NCBI GenBank assembly: GCA_017744715.1 | Contig: JAGIAT010000001.1 | Location: 124,001-188,000 of the forward strand | Length of the DNA stretch: 64,000 nucleotides | From: Niabella sp. | Lineage (GTDB): Bacteria; Bacteroidota; Bacteroidia; Chitinophagales; Chitinophagaceae | Reading direction: 5' to 3' | Shown here: positions 1 through 8,471 of the stretch, in pieces | Numbering within the stretch: the stretch's first letter is position 1 | How the letters are laid out: every line of letters begins with the position of its first letter | Program-made: the position numbers and the translations under genes | The notes under the pieces: generated by a model | Database searches by the model: none | What the model saw: the letters and a program-made list of their open reading frames with translations, nothing else | What the model was told of the DNA's origin: nothing

Positions 1-48
1 ATTTTATGGATGATCGTGTTGCCCGGATATTAAAAACGCGGAAGGGTT

Positions 49-978
49 TCAATTCGTAGGGGTAAAATCCATTTTAGGCACATTCATGGACCGGTCAATA
101 ACCCGGATCTCCAGCTCCAGGATCGCTTTTAAAGCGTTGAAGTCTATTTTGTCGGCGTCATCGCCCGTTTTGTGATAGTCCGGGTGTCCTCCGGTATGAA
201 AAAACAGCACCGGGATGTTCTTTTTGTAAAAAGAGGTCTGGTCTGAGCCGCCGCTGCCGTCCCTGCTTGTATAAAATTTTATGCCGGCTGTAACGCCTTT
301 AAAGATTTCCGCGAAGCCATCGCTGGTTCCATACCCTATTATCGCAACTCCGTTATCCGGATTATATCTTCCGATCATATCCATATTCAGCATCCAATGG
401 ATATGATTTAAATCCATTACGGGATGCTCTGCAAAATATTTTGATCCCAGGAGCCCCAACTCCTCCGCACCAAAGGCAATAAAAAGAAGGTTAAAACGCT
501 CGCTGATTCCGTTTTTTGCATAATAGCTGGCAAGCTCCAGCAGTCCGGCCACACCGGATGCGTTGTCATCCGCACCGTTATGTATTTTGCCAATATTCAG
601 CGAGTCCTTGCTATTGCCCAGGTCCCCATACCCGATATGGTCATAATGCGCGCCCACTACAATGGTATAGGGGGCATTGTTATCTAAAAAACCGATAATA
701 TTAGCCGCTTTCCGGATGCTGTCTGTTACTACCACTCTTTTAACCTTCGCTTCAAAATACTGCCGGAACCCATCCGTACCCATTGGCGTGAGGCCATATT
801 TTTGAAATTGCGTTTCAATATAGGCTGCCGCTGTTTCAGCTTCCTTACTTCCCGTTTGGCGGCCTTTCATATGATCCGCTGCCAGGTAATGGACGTGTTT
901 TTTTAATTTTTTTTCGGATATCTGGGCATTGGCAGCCGAAACGGCCAACAAAAAAAGAAGCAAAAAATAGTTATTCAT
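49..978 (-). CDS. M28 family zinc metallopeptidase, exported
   Basis: Probable exported aminopeptidase of family M28, about 309 residues. The start was placed at 978 because the next residues (MNNYFLLLFLLAVSAANAQ) form a clear signal peptide; the open frame runs further upstream, but that extension is basic and lacks a signal. Metal-binding landmarks of the family are visible: a GAHYDHIG segment, a HNGADDNASG segment, a GAEELGLLGS segment carrying the catalytic Glu, and a late HTGGHPDYHKTGDD segment with the last His ligand. The family removes N-terminal residues from peptides using two zinc ions. Being secreted or periplasmic, it probably feeds on peptides. It is divergent from the dioxygenase gene that follows. 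The exact substrate cannot be read from sequence. Confidence 0.9.
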   Translation of the reverse strand: MNNYFLLLFLLAVSAANAQISEKKLKKHVHYLAADHMKGRQTGSKEAETAAAYIETQFQKYGLTPMGTDGFRQYFEAKVKRVVVTDSIRKAANIIGFLDNNAPYTIVVGAHYDHIGYGDLGNSKDSLNIGKIHNGADDNASGVAGLLELASYYAKNGISERFNLLFIAFGAEELGLLGSKYFAEHPVMDLNHIHWMLNMDMIGRYNPDNGVAIIGYGTSDGFAEIFKGVTAGIKFYTSRDGSGGSDQTSFYKKNIPVLFFHTGGHPDYHKTGDDADKIDFNALKAILELEIRVIDRSMNVPKMDFTPTN

Positions 979-1133
979 AAAACCGGATTTTAAAAAGTGC
1001 CTGTGCGAAGGAGGCCGGCGCTTTGATCTTTTTGTGCGAAGATCGGGGAAATAGCGCTGGTAATTTTTTGGAGTTATTTGTTGAGGGTTGCCGGCCGTAT
1101 GCATAATAGAATCATGATCCTTGTGTATATTTG

Positions 1134-1874
1134 ATGATGGCAATAACGGAACAGGAACCGTTGCAAACGCTGCAATCCGGGCTCGGGACAAATGGATTTG
1201 CGGTGGTTCCGGGTATTTTTACATCACAGGAAGTAGCGGCAATGATACGGGAAATAGAACGGGCGGATTCTTTAAAAGAAACGTTCCGGAAATCAGCAGG
1301 TCTTTTTGCCATCCGTCAATTTTTGAAAGAAATTCCCGCAATCCATAGGCTGATTTTTAACGCCCGGTTAAAACAACTGATCACCCAGCTTTTAGGCAGT
1401 CGTTATTTTGTAGTAAAAAGCATCTACTTTGATAAACCCGCCGCGTCCAATTGGTTTGTAAGCTACCACCAGGATCTTACGATTTCTGTTGACCAGAGGA
1501 TAGAGGTCCCGGGTTTTGGCCCCTGGACCATGAAACAACATCAGTTTGCTGTACAGCCGCCGGTTTCTTTTCTAGAAAACATTTTTACACTTCGTATTCA
1601 TCTGGATGATACCAACGCCGCCAATGGTGCATTAAGCGTAGTGCCAGGATCGCACCGGAAAGGCATTTACCGGCCGGAGCACATCGATTGGGCGGTAGAA
1701 AAAGAACATACCTGTTGCGTTCCTGAGGGAGGGGTAATGATCATGAAACCACTTCTGCTGCATAGCTCGGAGCGTACCCGTAACGGCCGGTCGCGGCGGG
1801 TGATTCATATCGAGTTTTCTGACAGGGAGTTGCCAAACGGGTTAAAATGGGTGGAGCGGTTACCGGTATTGTAA
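1134..1874 (+). CDS. Phytanoyl-CoA dioxygenase (PhyH) family protein
   Basis: Fe(II)/2-oxoglutarate-dependent oxygenase of the PhyH family, about 246 residues, no signal peptide, so cytoplasmic. The double-stranded beta-helix iron motif is visible: an HxD pair in YHQDLTI (about residues 112-114), then a distal His in LLLHSSERTRNG (about 210) followed by an Arg suited to binding 2-oxoglutarate. The segment GALSVVPGSHRKG is the usual stretch before the distal His. Two adjacent ATG codons (1134, 1137) are both possible starts; a TTG three bases earlier was not preferred. The substrate is unknown, since the family hydroxylates lipids, amino acids and other small molecules. Neighbours give no pathway clue. 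Confidence 0.85.
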   Translation: MMAITEQEPLQTLQSGLGTNGFAVVPGIFTSQEVAAMIREIERADSLKETFRKSAGLFAIRQFLKEIPAIHRLIFNARLKQLITQLLGSRYFVVKSIYFDKPAASNWFVSYHQDLTISVDQRIEVPGFGPWTMKQHQFAVQPPVSFLENIFTLRIHLDDTNAANGALSVVPGSHRKGIYRPEHIDWAVEKEHTCCVPEGGVMIMKPLLLHSSERTRNGRSRRVIHIEFSDRELPNGLKWVERLPVL

Positions 1875-1958
1875 CCTCAACGTCAAAAACAGCACGGTGC
1901 AGATGAACGGATCTTTCGCAGGGGGCATATTTGCATTCAACTGTTTTATATTTGAGTG

Positions 1959-2277
1959 ATGAAAACCGCTTTTTTTATACCGCCTTTGCCGATTGCGCAG
2001 TATGTAAGCGGCATCCTGGTTATTGAAGCGTTCAATATCCCGCACGAGTTTGCGATTCCCCTTTTTGCCAATGGGTGTCCCGACCCTTGTTTTTCAGACT
2101 GCTCCGGCAATCAAAGCCGGGCAAACAACCGGGCATCTTTCCTTTTACGGACAAACCGTACAGCCTGGCGAATTGAAATTTAAAGAGCCTTTTGTCTTTA
2201 TCGCCTACTTTTTTTATCCGTATACGCTAAAACCGCATTTCGGTATTAATCCCCGGGAAATTAGGTATAAAAAATAA
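1959..2277 (+). pseudogene. Frameshifted, truncated AraC-type regulator (N-terminal half only)
   Basis: Two overlapping frames together read like the N-terminal sensor half of a Bacteroidota AraC-family regulator. The first runs from ATG 1959 (KTAFFIPPLPIAQYVSGI ... IPLFANGCP). The second continues with TLVFQTAP, a GHLSFYGQTVQP stretch, and FYPYTLKPHFGINPREI. The join falls near 2079-2085: skipping the single G at 2082 restores one continuous protein, so a one-base insertion is the simplest explanation. The product then stops at 2277, straight after the place where intact proteins continue into the DNA-binding helix-turn-helix domain, which is absent downstream. It is therefore doubly broken. 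Family assignment is from remembered motif patterns, not a search. Confidence 0.7.
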
Positions 2278-2382
2278 AATGCCGCTGTACGGGCGCGGCT
2301 CCGGCGCATTATTTGCTACCTTTACAGCATCATTCCGGCTGGAAACCGGCGTAAGGCTGGCTTCCGGAAACCCGTTTCATTC

Positions 2383-2826
2383 ATGGCTACTGTAAAATTA
2401 TCTTTAAATACCGAACAGATCACCGAGGAATTCTTTGAAGACACAAAGCTCCTGGGGATTGTAACTACGGTTAAGGATTATAAATTTTGCTGGAACCTGA
2501 ATAATTTACTGGAGCTGGATTTCCGGATCAACCATGATATTGAGATCAAATTAAAACGGAAAAGACGGCTTTATTTTTTCTCCGTTTATGAATACCGGGA
2601 CCCCAACAGTTCGTTGTGCCATTATTTATATAATAATCTGTATGATGGAGAATTTTTACTGCCGGAATTCAAACACCTCGATTTCCTGTGGCTGATGAAG
2701 AATGACACGGTTACGGATGAATACCTGGAGCAGGTAAAAGCCTGGCTGCGGGAGATTCCGGGAGTGCAGCTGATCACCGAACTTACGAACGAAAAAATAA
2801 AAAACAAGGATTACCTGATCTTTTAA
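2383..2826 (+). CDS. IPExxxVDY family protein
   Basis: Small soluble protein of 147 residues matching the Bacteroidota family named after its IPExxxVDY signature; here the signature reads LPEFKHLDF at about residue 95. The N-terminal part ([22 protein letters not shown]) is also characteristic. No catalytic residues, signal peptide or membrane segment are visible, and the family has no established function that I can name. It lies ten bases upstream of the pterin dehydratase gene on the same strand, so the two are probably co-transcribed. Confidence 0.75.
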   Translation: MATVKLSLNTEQITEEFFEDTKLLGIVTTVKDYKFCWNLNNLLELDFRINHDIEIKLKRKRRLYFFSVYEYRDPNSSLCHYLYNNLYDGEFLLPEFKHLDFLWLMKNDTVTDEYLEQVKAWLREIPGVQLITELTNEKIKNKDYLIF

Positions 2827-2836
2827 AACCGTTGTT

Positions 2837-3067
2837 ATGTGGACGGAAAACGATAACAAATTATACCGGAAATTTTCCTTTAAAGACTTCAACGAAGCCT
2901 TTGGTTTTATGACCCGGGTGGCATTGGCCGCTGAAAAGATGGACCATCACCCTACCTGGACGAATACCTATAATACGGTGGAAATCTGGCTTTCTACGCA
3001 TGATGCCGGGGATATTGTAACTGAAAAGGATCACAAACTGGCAAAAAAAATCGATGATTGCCTTTAA
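2837..3067 (+). CDS. 4a-hydroxytetrahydrobiopterin dehydratase (PCD/DCoH family)
   Basis: A 76-residue protein of the pterin-4a-carbinolamine dehydratase family. The signature is easy to see: [20 protein letters not shown] followed by STHDAG and a TEKDHKLA tail; the paired His, the Pro and the later His-Asp are the family's active-site pattern. The enzyme dehydrates 4a-hydroxytetrahydropterin to recycle the cofactor of aromatic amino acid hydroxylases, and in bacteria it can also serve pterin metabolism more broadly. No hydroxylase gene is present in the window, so the partner is unknown. The protein is shorter than typical members (about 95-110 residues) because it lacks the usual N-terminal stretch. 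Confidence 0.9.
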   Translation: MWTENDNKLYRKFSFKDFNEAFGFMTRVALAAEKMDHHPTWTNTYNTVEIWLSTHDAGDIVTEKDHKLAKKIDDCL

Positions 3068-3108
3068 ATTGCAATTTTATTCCCAAAATCCAATGTAATC
3101 TTTTAAAT

Positions 3109-3585
3109 ATGAGAAAGGTACTGTTGCTGATCCTGCCCCTGTTTGCAGGTATCTTATTATATGCGCAACCTCCTGCCGGAAGCGCCCGGAAGGGAGATGC
3201 CTACGGTGAAAAAATAACCGCGAAAGGCGCCCTTTCCCTGGAAGAACTGGCCGGGAAACTTTCTTCATCAAAAGAAGAGGAGGTAAAGGCCAAGGTAAAG
3301 GGAACCGTTCTGGCGGTTTGTGCTAAAAAAGGATGCTGGCTTACCATGGAATTGCCCGATAAAACCAAAATGCAGGTTAAATTCAGGGATTACGGCTTTT
3401 TTGTACCAACGGCCATTGCCGGCAAAACCGTAGTACTGGATGGGGTGGCCCGCCAGAAACTGGTATCTGTAAATGAACTGAAGCATTATGCGGAGGATGC
3501 TAAAAAACCACAGGCGGAGATCGACGCGATCACAAAGCCCGAAAAACAAGTGCGGTTTGAGGCCAGTGGGGTGCTGGTGATATAA
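3109..3585 (+). CDS. DUF4920 domain protein, exported
   Basis: A 158-residue protein with an N-terminal signal peptide (MRKVLLLILPLFAGILLYAQ), which fixes the start at 3109 rather than at the longer frame beginning at 3058. The body is a DUF4920 domain: EKITAKGALSLEEL, then a beta-rich region with AVCAKKGCWLTMEL (two nearby cysteines), MQVKFRDYGFFVP and a C-terminal FEASGVLVI strand. Its function is not established; the domain has the look of a small OB-like beta barrel in the periplasm. The conserved cysteine pair could bind a metal or form a disulphide. It ends about 240 bases before atpA, from which it is separated by a distinct promoter. Confidence 0.8.
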   Translation: MRKVLLLILPLFAGILLYAQPPAGSARKGDAYGEKITAKGALSLEELAGKLSSSKEEEVKAKVKGTVLAVCAKKGCWLTMELPDKTKMQVKFRDYGFFVPTAIAGKTVVLDGVARQKLVSVNELKHYAEDAKKPQAEIDAITKPEKQVRFEASGVLVI

Positions 3586-3731
3586 TCAATATTCATAATA
3601 TTCATCAATCCGGAACGGTTCCTCCGGGTCTTCCGGTAGCCCTGGAAATTGCACAACGGGCGATGAGCGATTGACCGCCTGTATTTTACCGGCACAGCAA
3701 TGCAGGGCAAAAAATTTTCGCTTCCTTATTT

Positions 3732-3763
3732 TTTGTTGGGAATGTGGTAATACACTACTTTTG
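3732..3763 (+). promoter_or_regulatory. Bacteroidota-type promoter for atpA
   Basis: A TTTG at 3732-3735 lies 20 bases upstream of TACTTTTG at 3756-3763. This matches the phylum's -33 TTTG and -7 TAnnTTTG elements with ideal spacing. Transcription would begin near 3770, giving a leader of about 55 nt before the atpA start at 3824. It supports independent transcription of atpA. Confidence 0.65.
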
Positions 3764-3823
3764 CAGCCTGAAAACGGGCGTTAGACCCTGTTTCTATACA
3801 AAACGTATTAAATATCATTATTT

Positions 3824-5404
3824 ATGCCGGAAATAAAACCAGACGAAATAAGTGCCATCCTTCGGGAGCAGCTGAGCAACTTTAATGCTCAGGCGGATTT
3901 AGAGGAAATTGGTACCGTATTACAAGTGGGTGATGGTATCGCCCGCGTTTATGGCCTTGGAAATGTAAGGTATGGTGAGCTTGTTGAGTTTGAAGACGGT
4001 GTACGTGCTATTGCGCTGAACCTGGAAGAAGACAACGTGGGTGTGGTATTGATGGGTGAAGGCAAGGATATTAAAGAAGGTTCCAAGGTTCGCCGTACGA
4101 ACCAGATCGCCTCTATTAAAGTAGGAGAGGGCATGACCGGCCGTGTGGTAAACACCCTGGGACAGCCCATTGATGGTAAAGGACCGCTTTCCGGAGAATT
4201 GTATGAAATGCCACTGGAGCGGAAAGCACCCGGGGTTATTTTCCGGGAGCCGGTAAAAGAACCGCTGCAAACCGGTATCAAGGCAATTGATGCGATGATT
4301 CCCATTGGCCGTGGCCAGCGGGAGCTGATCATCGGTGACCGTCAGACCGGTAAAACCGCGATTGCGATCGATACCATTATTAACCAGAAAGAATTTTTTA
4401 AAGCAGGCAAGCCTGTATATTGTATTTATGTAGCTATCGGACAGAAAGCATCTACCATTGCCGGTGTGATGAAAACCCTGGAAGATAACGGTGCGATGGA
4501 ATATACGACCATCGTTGCGGCTTCTGCCTCTGACCCGGCTCCGCTGCAGTTCTACGCTCCGTTTGCGGGTGCTGCCATTGGTGAATATTTCCGCGATACC
4601 GGACGCCCGGCGCTGATCATTTATGATGATCTGTCTAAACAGGCGGTGGCTTACCGCGAGGTGTCCCTGCTGCTGCGTCGTCCTCCGGGCCGTGAAGCAT
4701 ATCCCGGTGACGTATTCTACCTGCACAGCCGTTTGCTGGAAAGAGCTGCAAAAGTGATCAACAACGACGAGATCGTTAAAGAGATGAACGATCTGCCGGA
4801 CTCTATCAAACACCTGGTAAAAGGTGGTGGTTCCTTAACAGCCCTGCCCATCATTGAAACACAGGCGGGTGACGTATCTGCTTACATTCCTACCAACGTG
4901 ATCTCCATTACCGATGGACAGATCTTCCTGGAATCTTCTCTGTTCCTCTCCGGTATCCGTCCGGCGATCAACGTGGGTATCTCCGTAAGCCGTGTAGGTG
5001 GTAACGCACAGATCAAATCCATGAAAAAAGTAGCCGGTACCCTGAAACTGGACCAGGCGTTATACCGCGAGCTGGAAGCCTTCTCTAAATTCGGGGGTGA
5101 CCTGGATGCCGCTACCAAAAACGTAATTGATAAAGGTGCCCGGAACGTAGAGATCCTGAAGCAGCCACAATATTCCCCTTATTCTGTAGAAAAACAGGTA
5201 GCCATCATTTACCTGGGTACCAACGGCCTGATTAAAGACGTTCCGGTAAATAAGGTGAAGGAATTTGAAGAACTGTTCCTCCTGGAAATGGAAAACAAAT
5301 ATCCGCAGGTACTGGCTGAATTTAAAAAAGGAAATCTGCCGGAAGAAGGATTAAAACAAATGGTGGAACTGGCCAACGGCCTCATCCCCCAGTTTAAGAA
5401 ATAA
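3824..5404 (+). CDS. atpA: F1-ATPase alpha subunit
   Basis: ATP synthase alpha chain, 526 residues, the usual length is about 500-525. It forms the catalytic hexamer of F1 with beta and binds non-exchanging nucleotide. The Walker A loop is [11 protein letters not shown] (about residues 172-182). The N-terminal beta-barrel ([28 protein letters not shown]) is followed by the alpha-specific [22 protein letters not shown] segment and a C-terminal helical domain. Unusually, no other ATP synthase subunit gene is adjacent: a DUF4920 gene precedes it and a LytTR regulator follows, and it has its own promoter and terminator. No sign of decay is visible, so it is probably the functional copy. Confidence 0.98.
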   Translation: MPEIKPDEISAILREQLSNFNAQADLEEIGTVLQVGDGIARVYGLGNVRYGELVEFEDGVRAIALNLEEDNVGVVLMGEGKDIKEGSKVRRTNQIASIKVGEGMTGRVVNTLGQPIDGKGPLSGELYEMPLERKAPGVIFREPVKEPLQTGIKAIDAMIPIGRGQRELIIGDRQTGKTAIAIDTIINQKEFFKAGKPVYCIYVAIGQKASTIAGVMKTLEDNGAMEYTTIVAASASDPAPLQFYAPFAGAAIGEYFRDTGRPALIIYDDLSKQAVAYREVSLLLRRPPGREAYPGDVFYLHSRLLERAAKVINNDEIVKEMNDLPDSIKHLVKGGGSLTALPIIETQAGDVSAYIPTNVISITDGQIFLESSLFLSGIRPAINVGISVSRVGGNAQIKSMKKVAGTLKLDQALYRELEAFSKFGGDLDAATKNVIDKGARNVEILKQPQYSPYSVEKQVAIIYLGTNGLIKDVPVNKVKEFEELFLLEMENKYPQVLAEFKKGNLPEEGLKQMVELANGLIPQFKK

Positions 5405-5423
5405 GCAGTGTAACTGATTTTTT

Positions 5424-5453
5424 AAGGGCTGTCCGAAAGGATGGCCCTTTTTT
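5424..5453 (+). terminator. Intrinsic terminator of atpA
   Basis: An 11-bp stem (5424-5434 with 5439-5449, including two G-U pairs) closed by a GAAA tetraloop and followed by a T-run. It lies 20 bases past the atpA stop and separates it from the next gene. Confidence 0.9.
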
Positions 5454-5557
5454 ATAGCCGGAAATGACTTATATAGTGGCTTTTTTTAATTTAAAGGGCA
5501 ACCGATTTTTGCAAGTGATAAGTTTTCCGTAATTTTAGGCAACTTTAGACGATATAA

Positions 5558-6271
5558 ATGAACGCGAACGGCCCTCTTATATGCTTATTGGTTGACGATA
5601 ACAAAGTAGCGCGGGTTATTTTAAAAAAGATTCTTCTTAATGTAAGCAATATCGATGTGATCGGAGAGTGCGAAAGTGCACTGGAAGCCAAAAGCTTTTT
5701 AGAGGCCAATCATGTAGATATTTTGTTTTTAGATGTAGAGATGCCGGAGATGAGCGGACTGGACCTGTTAAAATTATTACCCAACCGCCCGCACACGATC
5801 TTAACAACGGCAAAAGAACAATATGCCGTGGAGGCATTTGAACTGAATGTAATGGATTACCTGGTAAAGCCGTTTACACTAACCAGGGTGATGGCTGCTA
5901 TTGATAAGGTACAGGAGCTGATCCGGTTTAAGCAGTCGCAGCAGTCGGATGCCATTACACCCAAGCACCTGTTTATAAAAGAGAATAAGGTGATCCGTAA
6001 AATAAATGTAGACGATATTTTATGGATGGAGGCAAAGGGCGATTATGTGCAATTTAACCTGCCGGATAAAATGTACATGGTTCACGGGAGTCTTAAGACC
6101 ATCGAGGATAAGTTTTCGCCGGATAAATTTGTGCGGGTTCACCGGAGTTATGTAATTGCGATAGACAAGGTGGAGTATATTGAAAACAGATTGGTGTATA
6201 TTAAAAATCAGCCCATACCCGTTTCAGAAAGTTATAAAGATGCATTGCTTGCAAAGCTGCACCTTTTATAA
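5558..6271 (+). CDS. LytTR-family response regulator
   Basis: Two-domain transcription regulator of 237 residues. The receiver domain (about 1-120) has its acidic pair at D13-D14, the phosphoacceptor D59 in LFLDVEMPEMSG and the conserved K104 in YLVKPF. The LytTR DNA-binding domain (about 140-237) includes WMEAKGDYVQFN, the FVRVHRSYVI segment and a VSESYKDALL tail. It would be phosphorylated by a PF06580-type kinase, but none is adjacent. An Hpt-domain protein follows 115 bases downstream and may belong to the same phosphorelay. A weak promoter (TTTTTG, then TAATTTTA, near 5505-5535) lies upstream. Confidence 0.92.
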   Translation: MNANGPLICLLVDDNKVARVILKKILLNVSNIDVIGECESALEAKSFLEANHVDILFLDVEMPEMSGLDLLKLLPNRPHTILTTAKEQYAVEAFELNVMDYLVKPFTLTRVMAAIDKVQELIRFKQSQQSDAITPKHLFIKENKVIRKINVDDILWMEAKGDYVQFNLPDKMYMVHGSLKTIEDKFSPDKFVRVHRSYVIAIDKVEYIENRLVYIKNQPIPVSESYKDALLAKLHLL

Positions 6272-6386
6272 AAAAAACAACCATACATAAACGTTCCGTA
6301 ATTTAATAGTTGTGCATCCGCCCCTGCTGCGGAATAGGTCCATTTTCAAACAGACGCTCTTAAACCATTTTAAATAGATTGACAAA

Positions 6387-6791
6387 ATGCTAGCGACCAT
6401 GACAGAGCCCATCCTGGATGATACAGAACCCGAGTATAACAATCTGGATTATCTGAAAGAATTACTGGGTGACGATATTGATGCCGTTAATGATATTGTA
6501 ACCGAAATAAAGGTTCAGTGGAAAGAAGACCGGCAGCGTTTAGAACAGGCATTCAGCAAAGGTGAGATAACAGAAGCCAGGCGGTTGTTGCATCGCATCA
6601 AATCCACGTTTTCGCCTTTAGGGGCCGGCCATGTATTGTACCGGGTAGTGGCCAATGACGGGGAAGCCTTTCTGAAAAAAAGAGGGATACTGTCCGATGA
6701 CCAGGATTACTGGCACACCTTTCTCAACAGTGTTGATGGTATGGTGCAGGACCTGCCAAACGCGGCAGATGATACACCTGCTTCCAGTTAA
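6387..6791 (+). CDS. Stand-alone Hpt (histidine phosphotransfer) protein
   Basis: A 134-residue, mostly helical cytoplasmic protein. The segment EARRLLHRIKSTFSPLGA carries the expected phosphorylatable His (H69) in the Hpt pattern of His-x-(Leu/Ile)-Lys-(Ser/Gly) followed by a small-residue turn. Hpt proteins shuttle phosphate between receiver domains or between hybrid kinases and response regulators. Its placement just after a LytTR response regulator suggests a relay with it, although LytTR systems usually do not use Hpt proteins. A second ATG at 6399 is an alternative start; ATG 6387 keeps the longer form. Confidence 0.75.
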   Translation: MLATMTEPILDDTEPEYNNLDYLKELLGDDIDAVNDIVTEIKVQWKEDRQRLEQAFSKGEITEARRLLHRIKSTFSPLGAGHVLYRVVANDGEAFLKKRGILSDDQDYWHTFLNSVDGMVQDLPNAADDTPASS

Positions 6792-6858
6792 GGCCTGGTA
6801 GTAGCGCGCAGCGCTAAATTCCATTGAAATATTGCGGTTGTTTGTTGTAACGGGCAGA

Positions 6859-7551
6859 TCACTGCCGGATCAGGTTTTGTATATCCCGGTCGGGTTTCAG
6901 GAAATTCATTTGCTGCACAATTTTTCTTGCCCGGGAAGAAACATAGGGCGACATGGGTTTCACGCTCAGTTTTACCGGGTTGGGCAAAATAGCCGCAATG
7001 GCCGCCGCTTCATATTGCGTAAGGTTTTTTGCAGGTTTATTGAAATACGTTTGGGAAGCCTGTTCAATTCCAAAAATGCCATTGCCCATTTCTGCTACGT
7101 TCAGGTATACTTCCAGGATCCTTTTTTTACCCCATATTTTTTCAATCATAAAAGTAAAATACGTTTCCAGCCCCTTGCGTAGCCAGCTTCTGCCCTGCCA
7201 TAAAAAAACATTTTTTGCGGTTTGCTGGCTGATGGTGCTGGCACCTCTTAACCGCCCCGGCTTCTTCTGGTTATATTCCATCGCTTTCTGAATGCTTTTC
7301 CAGTCGAAACCATTGTGATCCGGAAACAACTGATCTTCGGAGGCAATAACCGCCAGGCGCGCATTCTCGGAAACAGACGCGGACGGCCGGTTTTGCTGGT
7401 GAAACCCCCGGCCGTGCAGCACGCTGCTGATCTGTGTAAAGGTAATGGGCGGGTTTACCCATTTAAGCAGCACAATATAAAGCAGCTGGCCTACGAACAA
7501 CAGCACAAATAGCCGCTTGCCCCATTTCCATATGCCTTTCAGAATCTTCAT
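6859..7551 (-). CDS. mtgA: Monofunctional biosynthetic peptidoglycan transglycosylase
   Basis: GT51-family enzyme of 230 residues, anchored by one N-terminal membrane helix (about residues 13-30, LFVLLFVGQLLYIVLL). It polymerises lipid II into glycan strands. Family landmarks: the catalytic Glu region ASEDQLFPDHNGFDW, GASTISQQTAKNVFLWQGRSW, EKIWGKKRILEVYLNVAEMGNG, and YFNKPAKNLTQYEAAAIAAILPNP. There is no transpeptidase domain, and the length fits the monofunctional class. It is convergent with the Hpt gene (67 bases between stops). Confidence 0.95.
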   Translation of the reverse strand: MKILKGIWKWGKRLFVLLFVGQLLYIVLLKWVNPPITFTQISSVLHGRGFHQQNRPSASVSENARLAVIASEDQLFPDHNGFDWKSIQKAMEYNQKKPGRLRGASTISQQTAKNVFLWQGRSWLRKGLETYFTFMIEKIWGKKRILEVYLNVAEMGNGIFGIEQASQTYFNKPAKNLTQYEAAAIAAILPNPVKLSVKPMSPYVSSRARKIVQQMNFLKPDRDIQNLIRQ

Positions 7552-7811
7552 TGTGTTAAAACAGATCCGTTATTCATGTGCATTAACAGCCGGTTTGCAG
7601 ATATGATAAAAACCTGCGCCTACCTGTAGCGGTTCCCCCCAACGCATATTACAGCAGCCGGGTTTTGAAAACCGTATCCATGATTACGAGATTTTTGATC
7701 GGTTAATTTCTTAATGATTTCAAATACAACCTCTTAACAAAAATAGGATTATTTAATTCCTGTTAGATGTTAAATATATAAAAATACCAATGGATTAAAA
7801 GCTGCTTCGCC

Positions 7812-8432
7812 TTAAATAACCAGCCGTATAATAAGCGCAATGCCAAAGCACATCAATACAAAACCATTAATGCGGTTTAATAAATGAATATTGCGGGGGG
7901 TAAGCCTGGTACGGATCTTATTCGCCAGCATTACCTTCGCAATGTCTGTGCCCAAAACGATCAGTAAGGCCGTTATAAAAATAACGAGGCGCTCATTGAT
8001 GGTATGTGTAATAAAGGTAGTGGATGCGGTGAGCCAGAAAATAAAAATGCCCGGATTCAGCGTGTTCAGAAAAAAGCCGGAGAGGAATAACTGAAGATAA
8101 TCGCGCTTGCGGAAAACGGGTGGCGTCCGTTTGATACGGTCCCGGATGCGGATCTTTTTAAAAAAGGCATAATAAATACCCAGTACGATCAAAAAGGTAC
8201 TGCCTACAATGCTGATGGCCGCCTTGTGCGAACTCAAACTGGTGAAGAACTGTGAAAAGAAATTGCTGATAAACGCCAGGGTGGTGTCGCTGGTAGAAAC
8301 ACCCAGCACAAAAGCAAGTCCGCCCCTGTGCCCAACGTTGATGCTGTGTTTGATGACTGAAAAGAGTACGGGCCCTACTGCAATGCAGAGCAGCAGACCC
8401 AGGGTTATTCCTTTGATAAAGGCTTCAATCAT
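7812..8432 (-). CDS. LysE/RhtB-family amino acid exporter
   Basis: A 206-residue integral membrane protein with about six hydrophobic helices. The N-terminus FIKGITLGLLLCIAVGPVLFSVIKHSI carries the GPV motif and the spacing typical of LysE/RhtB exporters. A central basic cytoplasmic loop (KKIRIRDRIKRTPPVFRKRDY) precedes the second half with FFLNTLNPGIFIFW. The family exports amino acids or related metabolites. The substrate cannot be inferred. It lies 40 bases downstream of no gene on its strand except the GH3 gene transcribed in the same direction from further upstream (8472-10001), so the two may form an operon. Confidence 0.85.
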   Translation of the reverse strand: MIEAFIKGITLGLLLCIAVGPVLFSVIKHSINVGHRGGLAFVLGVSTSDTTLAFISNFFSQFFTSLSSHKAAISIVGSTFLIVLGIYYAFFKKIRIRDRIKRTPPVFRKRDYLQLFLSGFFLNTLNPGIFIFWLTASTTFITHTINERLVIFITALLIVLGTDIAKVMLANKIRTRLTPRNIHLLNRINGFVLMCFGIALIIRLVI

Positions 8433-8471
8433 AATCGGATAACAATATAGCCGAAGTTTTTAAAAAGGGGA

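Noticed and set aside
1126..1133. TATATTTG, a perfect -7 element just before the PhyH start
   Set aside because: It would place the transcription start inside the coding sequence with no good alternative start downstream, so it is probably coincidental.
3920..4813. 297-codon minus-strand frame inside atpA
   Set aside because: It is a shadow of the strongly conserved atpA frame.
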